The notes under the pieces were generated by a model. It was given only the letters and a program-made list of their open reading frames with translations, made no database searches and had not been told where the DNA came from. A stretch of DNA of 11,615 bases. Origin: Candidatus Microgenomates bacterium (GTDB taxonomy: Bacteria; Patescibacteriota; Microgenomatia; 2-02-FULL-39-11). The position numbers and the translations under genes are program-made. Below, piece after piece: positions 6,182 to 11,615 of this stretch (the first letter of the stretch is position 1; each line of letters opens with the position of its first letter). The DNA is taken from assembly GCA_022866885.1 (NCBI GenBank), contig JALHWS010000014.1, forward strand, positions 1-11,615, written 5' to 3'.

Positions 6182-6211
6182 AGTATCAGGTATTATGTAT
6201 TTATTTGTGAA
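6182..6211 (-). promoter_or_regulatory. Weak candidate internal promoter before mvaK2
   Basis: Within the 54-bp gap, the minus strand has TTCACA (6211-6206, 5 of 6 to consensus) and GATACT (6187-6182, 4 of 6) separated by 18 bp. Initiation would occur at about the mvaK2 ATG, giving a leaderless message. The gap is very AT-rich, so chance matches are likely. Confidence 0.2.
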
Positions 6212-6221
6212 GAATTTTTTT

Positions 6222-6235
6222 ATACTTAATACTTA
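6222..6235. repeat. Short heptamer tandem repeat at the mevalonate kinase stop
   Basis: ATACTTA occurs twice in direct succession. The TAA stop of the mevalonate kinase gene (6235-6233) lies inside the second copy. The unit resembles the CTTGCTA heptamers at 7046-7059. Confidence 0.5.
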
Positions 6236-7195
6236 CTCTATTCTCACTCCTTCTTCTCCTAACTCAACCGGCAAGGCCAGCAATTGAAACATTTCCGCAA
6301 CTTTCTGGATTTGAGTTGGATCCTGATGGTAACAAAGAATCATCCCGCTGCCGGTTTTTATCCCCCCGGCGCCAGAAACTTTTGCCGCCCCTCCCGTTTT
6401 TTCAATCTCTTTGATAATTTTTCCGGCGAGAGAACCAACAACAGATATTTTATCCAGGTTTCTTTGTCCTTTTTTCATCGCTTCAATCAAAGCCTGACGG
6501 TCGCCGCTTTTTAGGGCTAAGAGCATTTTTTTCGTCTGATTTTCCTGATCGGAAAAAACTGCTTCCATTGTTTTTGGATTTTTATCATATTGAGAAGCAA
6601 CTATTTCTACCATCTCCCTGGTTGTTTCAGAAGGTCTCCCCGTATCAATCAAAAGAAATTTGGGAATTTTATAAGCGGAAATCGGGAGATTCCAGATTGA
6701 CTTAAAAAAATCGAATTCTTTGCGGTACCATACTAAACCGCCGAAAACAACCGCCGTATTGTCTGCTCCCGAGGGATTCCCGTGGGCTGTTTTTTCCACT
6801 TCGTATACCAACTCATTTATTTTTATCGGATTCCAGAGATTTTTGACGAATTTCATCAGAGCGCCGATTAACGCCGCTGAAAGTGCGGCCGATGAGCCAA
6901 GCCCAGAACCGATCGGGATTCCGGAGGTAATACTAATTTCTAGGGGAGAAAGTATTCCAATTGAAAATGCTTTTTTGAAAACAGAAATTGCCTCTCTCGC
7001 TAAATTATCTTTTTCCGGTGAATTGATAACTAATTCTTCTTTATTCTTGCTACTTGCTACTTGTCCGCCAGCTGGCGAATTGATACTTACATATATTCTT
7101 TTATCCACCGCCGCCAAAAGTGCCGGTCTCCCGTAAACGACCGCGTGTTCGCCTAAAAGATGGATTTTCCCCGGAGCGGAGACCGTAAGAGTCAT
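6233..7195 (-). CDS. mvk: Mevalonate kinase
   Basis: The 320-residue GHMP kinase phosphorylates mevalonate at the 5-hydroxyl. It carries SAPGKIHLLGEHAVVYG (6-22), the ATP loop IPIGSGLGSSAALSAAL (93-109), and VEKTAHGNPSGADN (133-146), which has the two acidic active-site positions Glu134 and Asp145. The C-terminal motif is KVSGAGG (272-278), continuing IKTGSGM where many homologues have GGG-C; this looks like a lineage variant. Residues 38-60 contain a duplicated INSP 19 residues apart, created by a 57-bp in-frame repeat-rich segment in a surface-loop region near the N-terminus. The start overlaps the DUF35 stop as ATGA. Length is normal for bacterial or archaeal mevalonate kinases (about 300-330). 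Confidence 0.93.
   Translation of the reverse strand: MTLTVSAPGKIHLLGEHAVVYGRPALLAAVDKRIYVSINSPAGGQVASSKNKEELVINSPEKDNLAREAISVFKKAFSIGILSPLEISITSGIPIGSGLGSSAALSAALIGALMKFVKNLWNPIKINELVYEVEKTAHGNPSGADNTAVVFGGLVWYRKEFDFFKSIWNLPISAYKIPKFLLIDTGRPSETTREMVEIVASQYDKNPKTMEAVFSDQENQTKKMLLALKSGDRQALIEAMKKGQRNLDKISVVGSLAGKIIKEIEKTGGAAKVSGAGGIKTGSGMILCYHQDPTQIQKVAEMFQLLALPVELGEEGVRIE
7020..7085. repeat. In-frame repeat-rich insertion inside the mevalonate kinase gene
   Basis: Two copies of GAATTGATA (7020-7028 and 7077-7085) are offset by exactly 57 bp, or 19 codons. Between them lie CTTGCTA twice plus CTTG (7046-7063) and the perfect palindrome CGCCAGCTGGCG (7066-7077). The layout resembles insertion of a small mobile or slippage-derived repeat with a 9-bp target duplication that kept the frame. 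The encoded residues 38-60 read INSP...INSP. Confidence 0.6.
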
Positions 7196-7491
7196 ATTGG
7201 TCTAAACTTCACTCCGTAAGGAATGATTCCTTCTTCTCCCGGATCCCGGGTTTTGCGAAGGACTGTCTTTACTTTTTGTCCGATCTGTAAATGTTTATCT
7301 TCCCAATCGACCAACTGGGCCGTAAAATTTTGGCCGTTTGCCAGTTTGACTAAAGCGACAATATAAGGAGCCTGGGCTTCAAAACCGGCCGGCGGCACGA
7401 ATATTTTGGTAAAGGATACAATTTTTCCCTTCAAACCCAAAAGTTGTCTGATTCTTTTCTGGTTTCGCCAAATTTTTACAGGAGAAATCAT
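7192..7491 (-). CDS. DUF35 OB-fold protein without zinc ribbon (thiolase/HMG-CoA synthase partner)
   Basis: The 99-residue product matches the OB-fold half of the DUF35 family: KIVSFTKIFVPPAGFEAQAP (23-42), then YIVALVKLANG, and the C-terminal EEGIIPYGVKFRP (86-98). In archaea, small DUF35 proteins bridge acetoacetyl-CoA thiolase and HMG-CoA synthase in one complex that channels the unstable intermediate, so its place directly after both genes fits that role. Family members normally carry a four-cysteine zinc ribbon between an N-terminal WR and the OB fold (total about 125-140 residues). Here WRNQKRIRQLLGLKGK runs straight into the OB fold and the protein has no cysteine at all. The upstream thiolase gene ends only 6 bp away, so a mis-called start cannot hide the ribbon. 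It is ATGA-coupled to mevalonate kinase. Confidence 0.88.
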   Translation of the reverse strand: MISPVKIWRNQKRIRQLLGLKGKIVSFTKIFVPPAGFEAQAPYIVALVKLANGQNFTAQLVDWEDKHLQIGQKVKTVLRKTRDPGEEGIIPYGVKFRPI

Positions 7492-7497
7492 ATAAAT

Positions 7498-8634
7498 TTA
7501 ATCTTTTTTTAAAATATGAACTACGGCTGTTGCTCCACTGCCGCCGACATTATGAGTCAAACCTATTTTTGCTCCCTCAACTTGTTTCCGGCCGGCAATT
7601 CCTTTTAGTTGATTATAAATCTCGACAATCTGTTTGACTCCGGTTGCTCCCACCGGATGGCCGCAGGCTTTAAGCCCTCCGGAAGTATTGATAATCGGTC
7701 CGCTGCCGCCCAGTTTTGTCTTTCCGGAAGTTATAGCCCGGGCAGCCTTTCCTTTTTCAAAAAATCCCAAATCTTCCATCGCCATGATTTCGGCGATGGT
7801 AAAACAGTCATGCACTTCAGCCACATCAATTTCTTTCGGGGAAATTCCCGCCATCTGATAGGCTTTTTGGGAGGCAACTCTCACGGCTTTCAAACCGGTC
7901 AGGTCTTCCCTCTCGGAAAGGCCTAAAGTGTCTGTCGCCACCGCCGACGCTATAATATTAACTTCATTATTTTTGATTTTGGTTAGTATCACCGCCGCCG
8001 CGCCGTCGGTAATCGGCGAACAGTCCAGAAGTTTCAGAGGATCTGCCACTTTCGGGCTCTTCATCACCTTTTCCAAAGTGACCGGAAAAACAAATTGTGC
8101 GTGGGAGTTAAGAGATGCATGGTAATGGTTTTTGACCGCCACCTGCGCCATATCCTCCTCGGTGGTCCCGTATTTTTGCATATGACACCTGGCCATTATC
8201 GCGTAAAGCCCGGGAAAAGTGGCCCCGGCTTCCCGTTCGGCATCAGTCCCTGCACCCATCAGCATTTGGGCCACTTCTTCAGGTTTATGATCAGTCATTT
8301 TTTCCACTCCCAAAACCAAAACTGTCTCGTAAAGACCTGATTGGATTGCCATCACTGCGCTATGAACCGCCAAACCGCCGGAAGCGCAAGCGCCTTCTAT
8401 TTTCATGGCGGCCACCGGCATCCCCAATTCCTCGGCAAAAAATGCGCCCAGATGGTCCTGATTGCCCAAAGAACTGGAAAGCATGTTACCGACGAAAACC
8501 GCCTCAACGGCAAAGGGTTTCATTTTTGCCTGATCCAAAGCATTATTCGCTGCTTCTTTGATCAAGTCTCTCGGAGACCGCCGCCAGAGTTCACCGAATT
8601 TGGTAGTGGCCGCGCCGGCAATATTTATTTTCAT
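7498..8634 (-). CDS. Acetyl-CoA C-acetyltransferase (archaeal/SCP2-type thiolase)
   Basis: The 378-residue thiolase should condense two acetyl-CoA to acetoacetyl-CoA, the first step of the pathway. The nucleophile is Cys83 in KIEGACASGG (78-87). Other active-site motifs are EVHDCFTIAE (273-282, His275), KACGHPVGATG (322-332, His326) and HNVGGSG (361-367). The sequence pattern (GACASGG, VHDCF, SGGLKACGHPVGATG) is that of the SCP2-like thiolases found in archaeal mevalonate clusters, not the classical PhaA/AtoB type. Its neighbours are HMG-CoA synthase on one side, ATGA-coupled, and DUF35 on the other, 6 bp apart. That matches the archaeal three-component assembly in which this unfavourable condensation is pulled by HMG-CoA synthesis. 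Confidence 0.93.
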   Translation of the reverse strand: MKINIAGAATTKFGELWRRSPRDLIKEAANNALDQAKMKPFAVEAVFVGNMLSSSLGNQDHLGAFFAEELGMPVAAMKIEGACASGGLAVHSAVMAIQSGLYETVLVLGVEKMTDHKPEEVAQMLMGAGTDAEREAGATFPGLYAIMARCHMQKYGTTEEDMAQVAVKNHYHASLNSHAQFVFPVTLEKVMKSPKVADPLKLLDCSPITDGAAAVILTKIKNNEVNIIASAVATDTLGLSEREDLTGLKAVRVASQKAYQMAGISPKEIDVAEVHDCFTIAEIMAMEDLGFFEKGKAARAITSGKTKLGGSGPIINTSGGLKACGHPVGATGVKQIVEIYNQLKGIAGRKQVEGAKIGLTHNVGGSGATAVVHILKKD

Positions 8635-9674
8635 ATTTTTTTACTTGATTTTAAATAATCGGTATAAGAGATGTATTTTTTATTTTTCATCAAATCAGAA
8701 TAAACGGGTGCTGATTTTTGCCATATCTTGAGATTTTTGGTGGTTTCTAAAATAAAAGCGTCGGAACCGGCGCCTGAACCGTATGAAACCATAAATATTT
8801 TTTCTCCTGCTTTGGCGATATCCAGTACCGCCGCCAGTCCCAAAAGACTGGAAGCGCTGTAAGGATTGCCTATCTGGTCAATAATTAAAGAAGGTGCCAG
8901 TTGCTTCTCGGTAAAACCCAGACGTTTGGCCGCTTGCCGGGGAAATTTGCCGTTGGGCATATGGAAGACACAGTAGGCAAAGTCAGCCGGTTCTGATTTG
9001 GTCTTTTGGAGTAAATTTCTGGCACTTGATTCGACATGATAAAAATAGGCCGGCTCTCCGGTAAACCGGCCGCCATGGCTGGGAAAACGGACAGCATCTC
9101 TTCGCCAAAAATCCGGGGTGTCTGAAGAAAAAGAGGAAAAATCCAAAATCTCGGCTATAAAATCAGTTTCTTTACGGCTTAATATGTAGGCGGCTGCGCC
9201 GGCCGCCGCCGTATACTCCAAAACATCGTGCGGTTTGGCCTGAGCGGTGTCGCTACCGATCACCAAACCGTAATTGATTTTTCCGGAAAGTAATAATCCC
9301 GATAAGGCAATTATCCCGGCAGTAGCCGCTTTGCAGGCAAACTCCAAATCCGCCGCCAGGTATTTTTTTTCAAGCCCCAGAAATTCAGCCACAATGGTTG
9401 AGGTGGGATTGACGGCATACGGATGACTTTCAGAACCTATCAGACAGGCATCGATTTGCGCGGGGAGGATTTTTGTCCGAAGGAGCGCATTTACAGCGGC
9501 TTCATAAGCCAACGTCACTGCATCTTCATCACGGCCAGCCACTGATTTTTCAGTGATACCTAGAGATCTGGTAATATCAGCGGCATTTTTTCCCCAGACA
9601 GAAGCAATCTCGGCGGTAGTAATCCGATTACTTGGTACATAAACACCGTAAGCGGCAATTCCGACTTTATGCAT
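8631..9674 (-). CDS. Hydroxymethylglutaryl-CoA synthase (archaeal type)
   Basis: The 347-residue enzyme condenses acetyl-CoA with acetoacetyl-CoA to HMG-CoA. The expected catalytic triad is visible: Glu82 in IGSESHPY (79-86), Cys114 in LEFACKAATAG (110-120) and His238 in VFHMPNGKFPR (236-246). QIGNPYSASSLLGL (267-280) and SYGSGAGSDAF (297-307) are further family signatures. Length and motif style match archaeal HMG-CoA synthases (about 345-350) rather than the longer bacterial MvaS or eukaryotic enzymes. Its ATG lies inside the displaced C-terminal codons of HMG-CoA reductase (8-bp overlap, ATGCATAA), with AGAGGA 4 bases upstream. It ends in an ATGA overlap with the thiolase gene. If ribosomes stop at the upstream TAG, coupling from the reductase is lost and initiation must rely on this site. 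Confidence 0.95.
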   Translation of the reverse strand: MHKVGIAAYGVYVPSNRITTAEIASVWGKNAADITRSLGITEKSVAGRDEDAVTLAYEAAVNALLRTKILPAQIDACLIGSESHPYAVNPTSTIVAEFLGLEKKYLAADLEFACKAATAGIIALSGLLLSGKINYGLVIGSDTAQAKPHDVLEYTAAAGAAAYILSRKETDFIAEILDFSSFSSDTPDFWRRDAVRFPSHGGRFTGEPAYFYHVESSARNLLQKTKSEPADFAYCVFHMPNGKFPRQAAKRLGFTEKQLAPSLIIDQIGNPYSASSLLGLAAVLDIAKAGEKIFMVSYGSGAGSDAFILETTKNLKIWQKSAPVYSDLMKNKKYISYTDYLKSSKKI

Positions 9675-9816
9675 TTTTTCCTCTTGCCAAACTCAAATGA
9701 GCTCCGGCCAATTTCCTTCCTGCCAAAGCAGCCAAAAGTGATAATTCTCCGGCCAATACTGCCCCTCCGATAATTTCCGCTAAAGTCTGGCTGTTTTTCT
9801 TTCCATTCTCTTTCTA
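9667..9816 (-). pseudogene. In-frame C-terminus of HMG-CoA reductase beyond the internal TAG
   Basis: Reading on through the TAG (9816-9814) in the same frame gives 48 codons and then TAA at 9669-9667. The encoded peptide contains LAEIIGGAVLAGELSLLAAL, then AGRKLAGAHLSLARGK. This is the conserved C-terminus of class I HMG-CoA reductases, and its His (codon 375 of the joined frame) sits at the position of the catalytic His866 of the human enzyme. No other stop or frameshift is present and no in-frame ATG would allow separate translation. The end overlaps the HMG-CoA synthase start by 8 bp, as expected for an operon once read as one frame. The joined gene 9667-10821 would encode 384 residues, close to archaeal enzymes. 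Confidence 0.9.
9679..9684 (-). promoter_or_regulatory. Shine-Dalgarno site of HMG-CoA synthase
   Basis: AGAGGA lies 4 bases before the ATG at 9674, within the codons for the end of HMG-CoA reductase. It supports the chosen start. Confidence 0.6.
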
Positions 9817-10821
9817 GATTCCTAAAATCTTCAGTGCTTCTTTTTGGGAAGGTAAAACCGTCCCTCCTCCCACCGTCCCGATCGGCAAATCCGGGAGATA
9901 GACGGTCAGATAAAGATTTCCGTTTGTTATTTCTGTCGCAGTTACCCCTAGACTTCCTTCAACCGTGTGGGCGACATCCTGCCCCAAGGCGATAAAAAGG
10001 CTGGTGATGATATTGGCGAAATGGGCGTTATATCCCATTGAACCGCTTATCATTGATCCTAAATGACATTTGTCCAAAACGACCTGGTGGATTTTTTGGG
10101 GCGTGGTTTTTAAGACTTCCTTCACTATTTTTTCACTTATTAACGCTTCCACCCAAACCTCTCTGCCGCGGCCTAAAATAAAATTTAACCATGACGGTTT
10201 TTTGTCGGTATCAAAATTGCCGGCCAGTGAAAGACAGACTGTTTCCGTCTTTTCTTCTATCAACTTCACTATTTTATCAGTAGCGATCGTCACCATATTC
10301 ATCCCCATCGCTTCATCAGTATCGTATGAAAAACGGATATAAACATTACGGCCGACAATTTTTGTGAAAATATCCATCAGTTTAATATGAGATGAAGTTG
10401 AAGAAGCGGTTTGGGCTAACAAATCAAAATGTCCTTCCAGCCATTTTTTAAGCTGGAAACTCTCTTTTAAGTTTTTGGTTTTGAAGATCGGCCCTCTGGT
10501 CATCCCGGCATTTTCCGAAAAAACAGTTACTCCGCCGGCTAAAGAAATTGCTTTACAGCCGCGGTTAACTGAAGCCACTAAAGCCCCCTCGCTCGTTGCC
10601 AATGGAAGAAAATATTCTCCCTTGGCTTCTTCACCTTTTACCAGTAATGGTCCGGCAATACCAAGCGGAATCTGAACGGCTCCGATCATGTTTTCACAGT
10701 TTCGAAGTTGTGCTTGCTCTAAACCTTTAGGGTAGATATTGATTGACTCAAAATGAAGCTTGGTTTTTTCTTCGATCAACTTTCTTCTTTCTTCGATGGT
10801 TTTACATTGTCTTAATTTCAT
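9814..10821 (-). CDS. HMG-CoA reductase, class I, ended early by an in-frame TAG
   Basis: The enzyme reduces HMG-CoA to mevalonate with NAD(P)H. Up to the TAG there are 335 residues with class I motifs: ENMIGAVQIPLGIAGP (43-58), LATSEGALVASVNRG (74-88) with catalytic Glu78, EAMGMNMV (170-177), DTDKKPSWLN (204-213) with Asp206 and Lys207, LGSMISGSMGYNAH (254-267), GQDVAHTVEGS (280-290) with Asp282, and IGTVGGGTVLPSQ (314-326). The last catalytic residue, a His, is missing because the frame stops at codon 336; the lost segment is intact downstream (9667-9813). The start at 10821 is chosen because it forms an ATGA overlap with the membrane-protein gene. The frame stays open to 11115 upstream, but those codons overlap that gene and do not resemble the family. 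As it stands, the product is probably inactive unless TAG is read through. Confidence 0.93.
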   Translation of the reverse strand: MKLRQCKTIEERRKLIEEKTKLHFESINIYPKGLEQAQLRNCENMIGAVQIPLGIAGPLLVKGEEAKGEYFLPLATSEGALVASVNRGCKAISLAGGVTVFSENAGMTRGPIFKTKNLKESFQLKKWLEGHFDLLAQTASSTSSHIKLMDIFTKIVGRNVYIRFSYDTDEAMGMNMVTIATDKIVKLIEEKTETVCLSLAGNFDTDKKPSWLNFILGRGREVWVEALISEKIVKEVLKTTPQKIHQVVLDKCHLGSMISGSMGYNAHFANIITSLFIALGQDVAHTVEGSLGVTATEITNGNLYLTVYLPDLPIGTVGGGTVLPSQKEALKILGI

Positions 10822-11447
10822 ATAAACGGAATCCGGAAAACTCCCAAACGGTAAGAAATTATGGCAAATAATCCGAGATAGGCAACAAAGCCAACCGAGA
10901 TGAGTATGATTTTTCCGATTTCTATTTTCAAGCCGAACCGCATGGTCAAATAATAAAGAATAATTTTCCAGTATAGAAGAGAAATGGAAAAAGCGATGTA
11001 GGCCACACTGTAGATTTTGCCCAGGATGCTCATCGTCCGCGGCGGCGGCAGGATCAGATATAAACAGGAAGTGACAAAAAACCAAACCAAAGTCGGCAAA
11101 AGGGAGTAAGACCAAAGCACGGTCAAAGTCTTGAAACTGCCGGTCTTCTTTATCAATTTTCCCAAAAGGTAAAAAAGCGAGACACAGCCGATAAAGCCGA
11201 TGGAGGCAGTCAATACCAAACTGTTAAATTTCACCGTCAAAAAAATAGGGTTACCAAAGCCGGTCCTGATCAAACCGGTAAATTCAAAATAGGCCAGCGA
11301 GAAAAGGGTAATAAATGCGGTCGGCCATAAATTATTTTTTTCAAGCGCTATTTTCCGGTAAGTAATATAAGGATTGTTCAAACAGCCGGCAACATTGCGA
11401 CCGAACAGAAAAAATTGCCTGAGCGTTTTGATTAAAAAATCAGCCAT
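10818..11447 (-). CDS. Yip1-like multi-pass membrane protein
   Basis: The 209-residue product has an N-terminal amphipathic region with NPYITYRKIA (about 25-34), then about five hydrophobic segments: roughly residues 42-60, 70-98, 107-134, 143-166 and 175-197. A Pro-rich turn (LPPPRT) falls between the third and fourth. This matches the layout of bacterial Yip1-domain proteins, whose biochemical function is not well established; assignment is by topology and the N-terminal pattern, not by a decisive motif. Its TGA overlaps the HMG-CoA reductase ATG (10821-10818), so the two are translationally coupled. It starts 6 bp after the upstream membrane-protein gene and lacks a clear Shine-Dalgarno site. 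A link to membrane recruitment of the otherwise soluble reductase is possible but speculative. Confidence 0.75.
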   Translation of the reverse strand: MADFLIKTLRQFFLFGRNVAGCLNNPYITYRKIALEKNNLWPTAFITLFSLAYFEFTGLIRTGFGNPIFLTVKFNSLVLTASIGFIGCVSLFYLLGKLIKKTGSFKTLTVLWSYSLLPTLVWFFVTSCLYLILPPPRTMSILGKIYSVAYIAFSISLLYWKIILYYLTMRFGLKIEIGKIILISVGFVAYLGLFAIISYRLGVFRIPFI

Positions 11448-11453
11448 AATGGA

Positions 11454-11615
11454 TTAAAAACCGAATTGAAGAAGAGATGCCAGCCTGACCAAAATTGCCC
11501 CAAGCATAATGTACAGACAGACGGCGGCCGTAACGGAGATAACTGTGGCACTCTTCCAGGGTGAGAATTTCAGTTTTGGCACTATTTTTTCATATAAAGG
11601 AGTGAAGAAACCGAC
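11454..11615 (-). CDS. C-terminal end of a membrane protein (partial)
   Basis: A minus-strand frame enters from the window edge and runs 53 residues to TAA at 11456-11454. It contains a hydrophilic start (PLYEKIVPKLKFSPWK), one clear membrane segment (about residues 22-47 of the visible part) and the tail LLQFGF. It ends 6 bp before the Yip1-like gene on the same strand, so it is probably part of the same operon. The family cannot be recognised from this piece. No better frame is seen on either strand in this stretch. Confidence 0.6.
   Translation of the reverse strand, partial: VGFFTPLYEKIVPKLKFSPWKSATVISVTAAVCLYIMLGAILVRLASLLQFGF

Noticed and set aside
9814..9816. Genome-wide reassignment of TAG to an amino acid
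   Set aside because: uppS ends with TAG exactly at its normal family C-terminus and is followed by a repeat element, so TAG acts as a stop here. No pyrrolysine-type gene is visible.
10822..11115. Upstream extension of the HMG-CoA reductase frame by 98 codons
   Set aside because: It overlaps the membrane-protein gene in another frame, has atypical composition with no family similarity, and the ATGA overlap at 10818-10821 marks the natural start.
1..11615. CRISPR array, tRNA or rRNA genes, transposase or integrase genes
   Set aside because: No regularly spaced repeats, no tRNA-like cloverleaf or rRNA core sequence, and no recombinase motifs were found on either strand by reading.

Overview
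The window is a dense, almost entirely minus-strand gene block from a bacterium. Its core is a complete mevalonate-pathway operon running from about 11.6 kb down to about 1.6 kb. Archaeal-type early enzymes (HMG-CoA synthase, an SCP2-like thiolase and a DUF35 OB-fold partner) are combined with bacterial-type late enzymes (phosphomevalonate kinase, diphosphomevalonate decarboxylase), a bacterial cis-prenyltransferase, bacterial -10 boxes and Shine-Dalgarno sites. Add the short intergenic gaps, repeated ATGA start/stop overlaps and small exported proteins of unknown function, and the best fit is a Candidate Phyla Radiation (Patescibacteria) genome, perhaps Microgenomates-like. That placement is inference. 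TGA, TAA and TAG are all used as gene ends here, so the TGA-recoding Gracilibacteria/Absconditabacteria code does not fit.

Layout from left to right. 1-229: 5' part of a membrane-anchored protein gene (minus). 275-724: small secreted protein (plus), divergent from the first. 737-1468: secreted Glu/Gln/Lys-rich coiled-coil protein (minus). 1567-2403: sugar-nucleotide-type nucleotidyltransferase with an N-terminal ribbon-helix-helix domain. 2447-2522: palindromic MITE-like repeat. 2536-3234: undecaprenyl diphosphate synthase. 3241-4296: geranylgeranyl/farnesyl-type diphosphate synthase. 4293-5273: mevalonate-diphosphate decarboxylase. 5270-6178: phosphomevalonate kinase. 6233-7195: mevalonate kinase. 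7192-7491: DUF35 protein. 7498-8634: thiolase. 8631-9674: HMG-CoA synthase. 9667-10821: HMG-CoA reductase, interrupted. 10818-11447: Yip1-like membrane protein. 11454-11615: 3' end of another membrane protein gene.

Together the genes encode acetyl-CoA to acetoacetyl-CoA to HMG-CoA to mevalonate to IPP, then chain elongation by trans- and cis-prenyltransferases to a polyprenyl carrier. The only step not seen is IPP isomerase, which may lie outside the window. Five junctions are 4-bp ATGA overlaps, so translation is probably coupled along the operon.

The main anomaly is in HMG-CoA reductase. The reading frame is closed by an in-frame TAG at 9814-9816, yet the next 48 codons in the same frame still encode the conserved family C-terminus with the catalytic histidine, and they end in an 8-bp overlap with the HMG-CoA synthase gene. 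Other oddities are an Asn where the decarboxylase family has its catalytic Asp, a DUF35 protein without its zinc ribbon, a ribbon-helix-helix/nucleotidyltransferase fusion, and short repeat insertions inside the mevalonate kinase and undecaprenyl diphosphate synthase genes.
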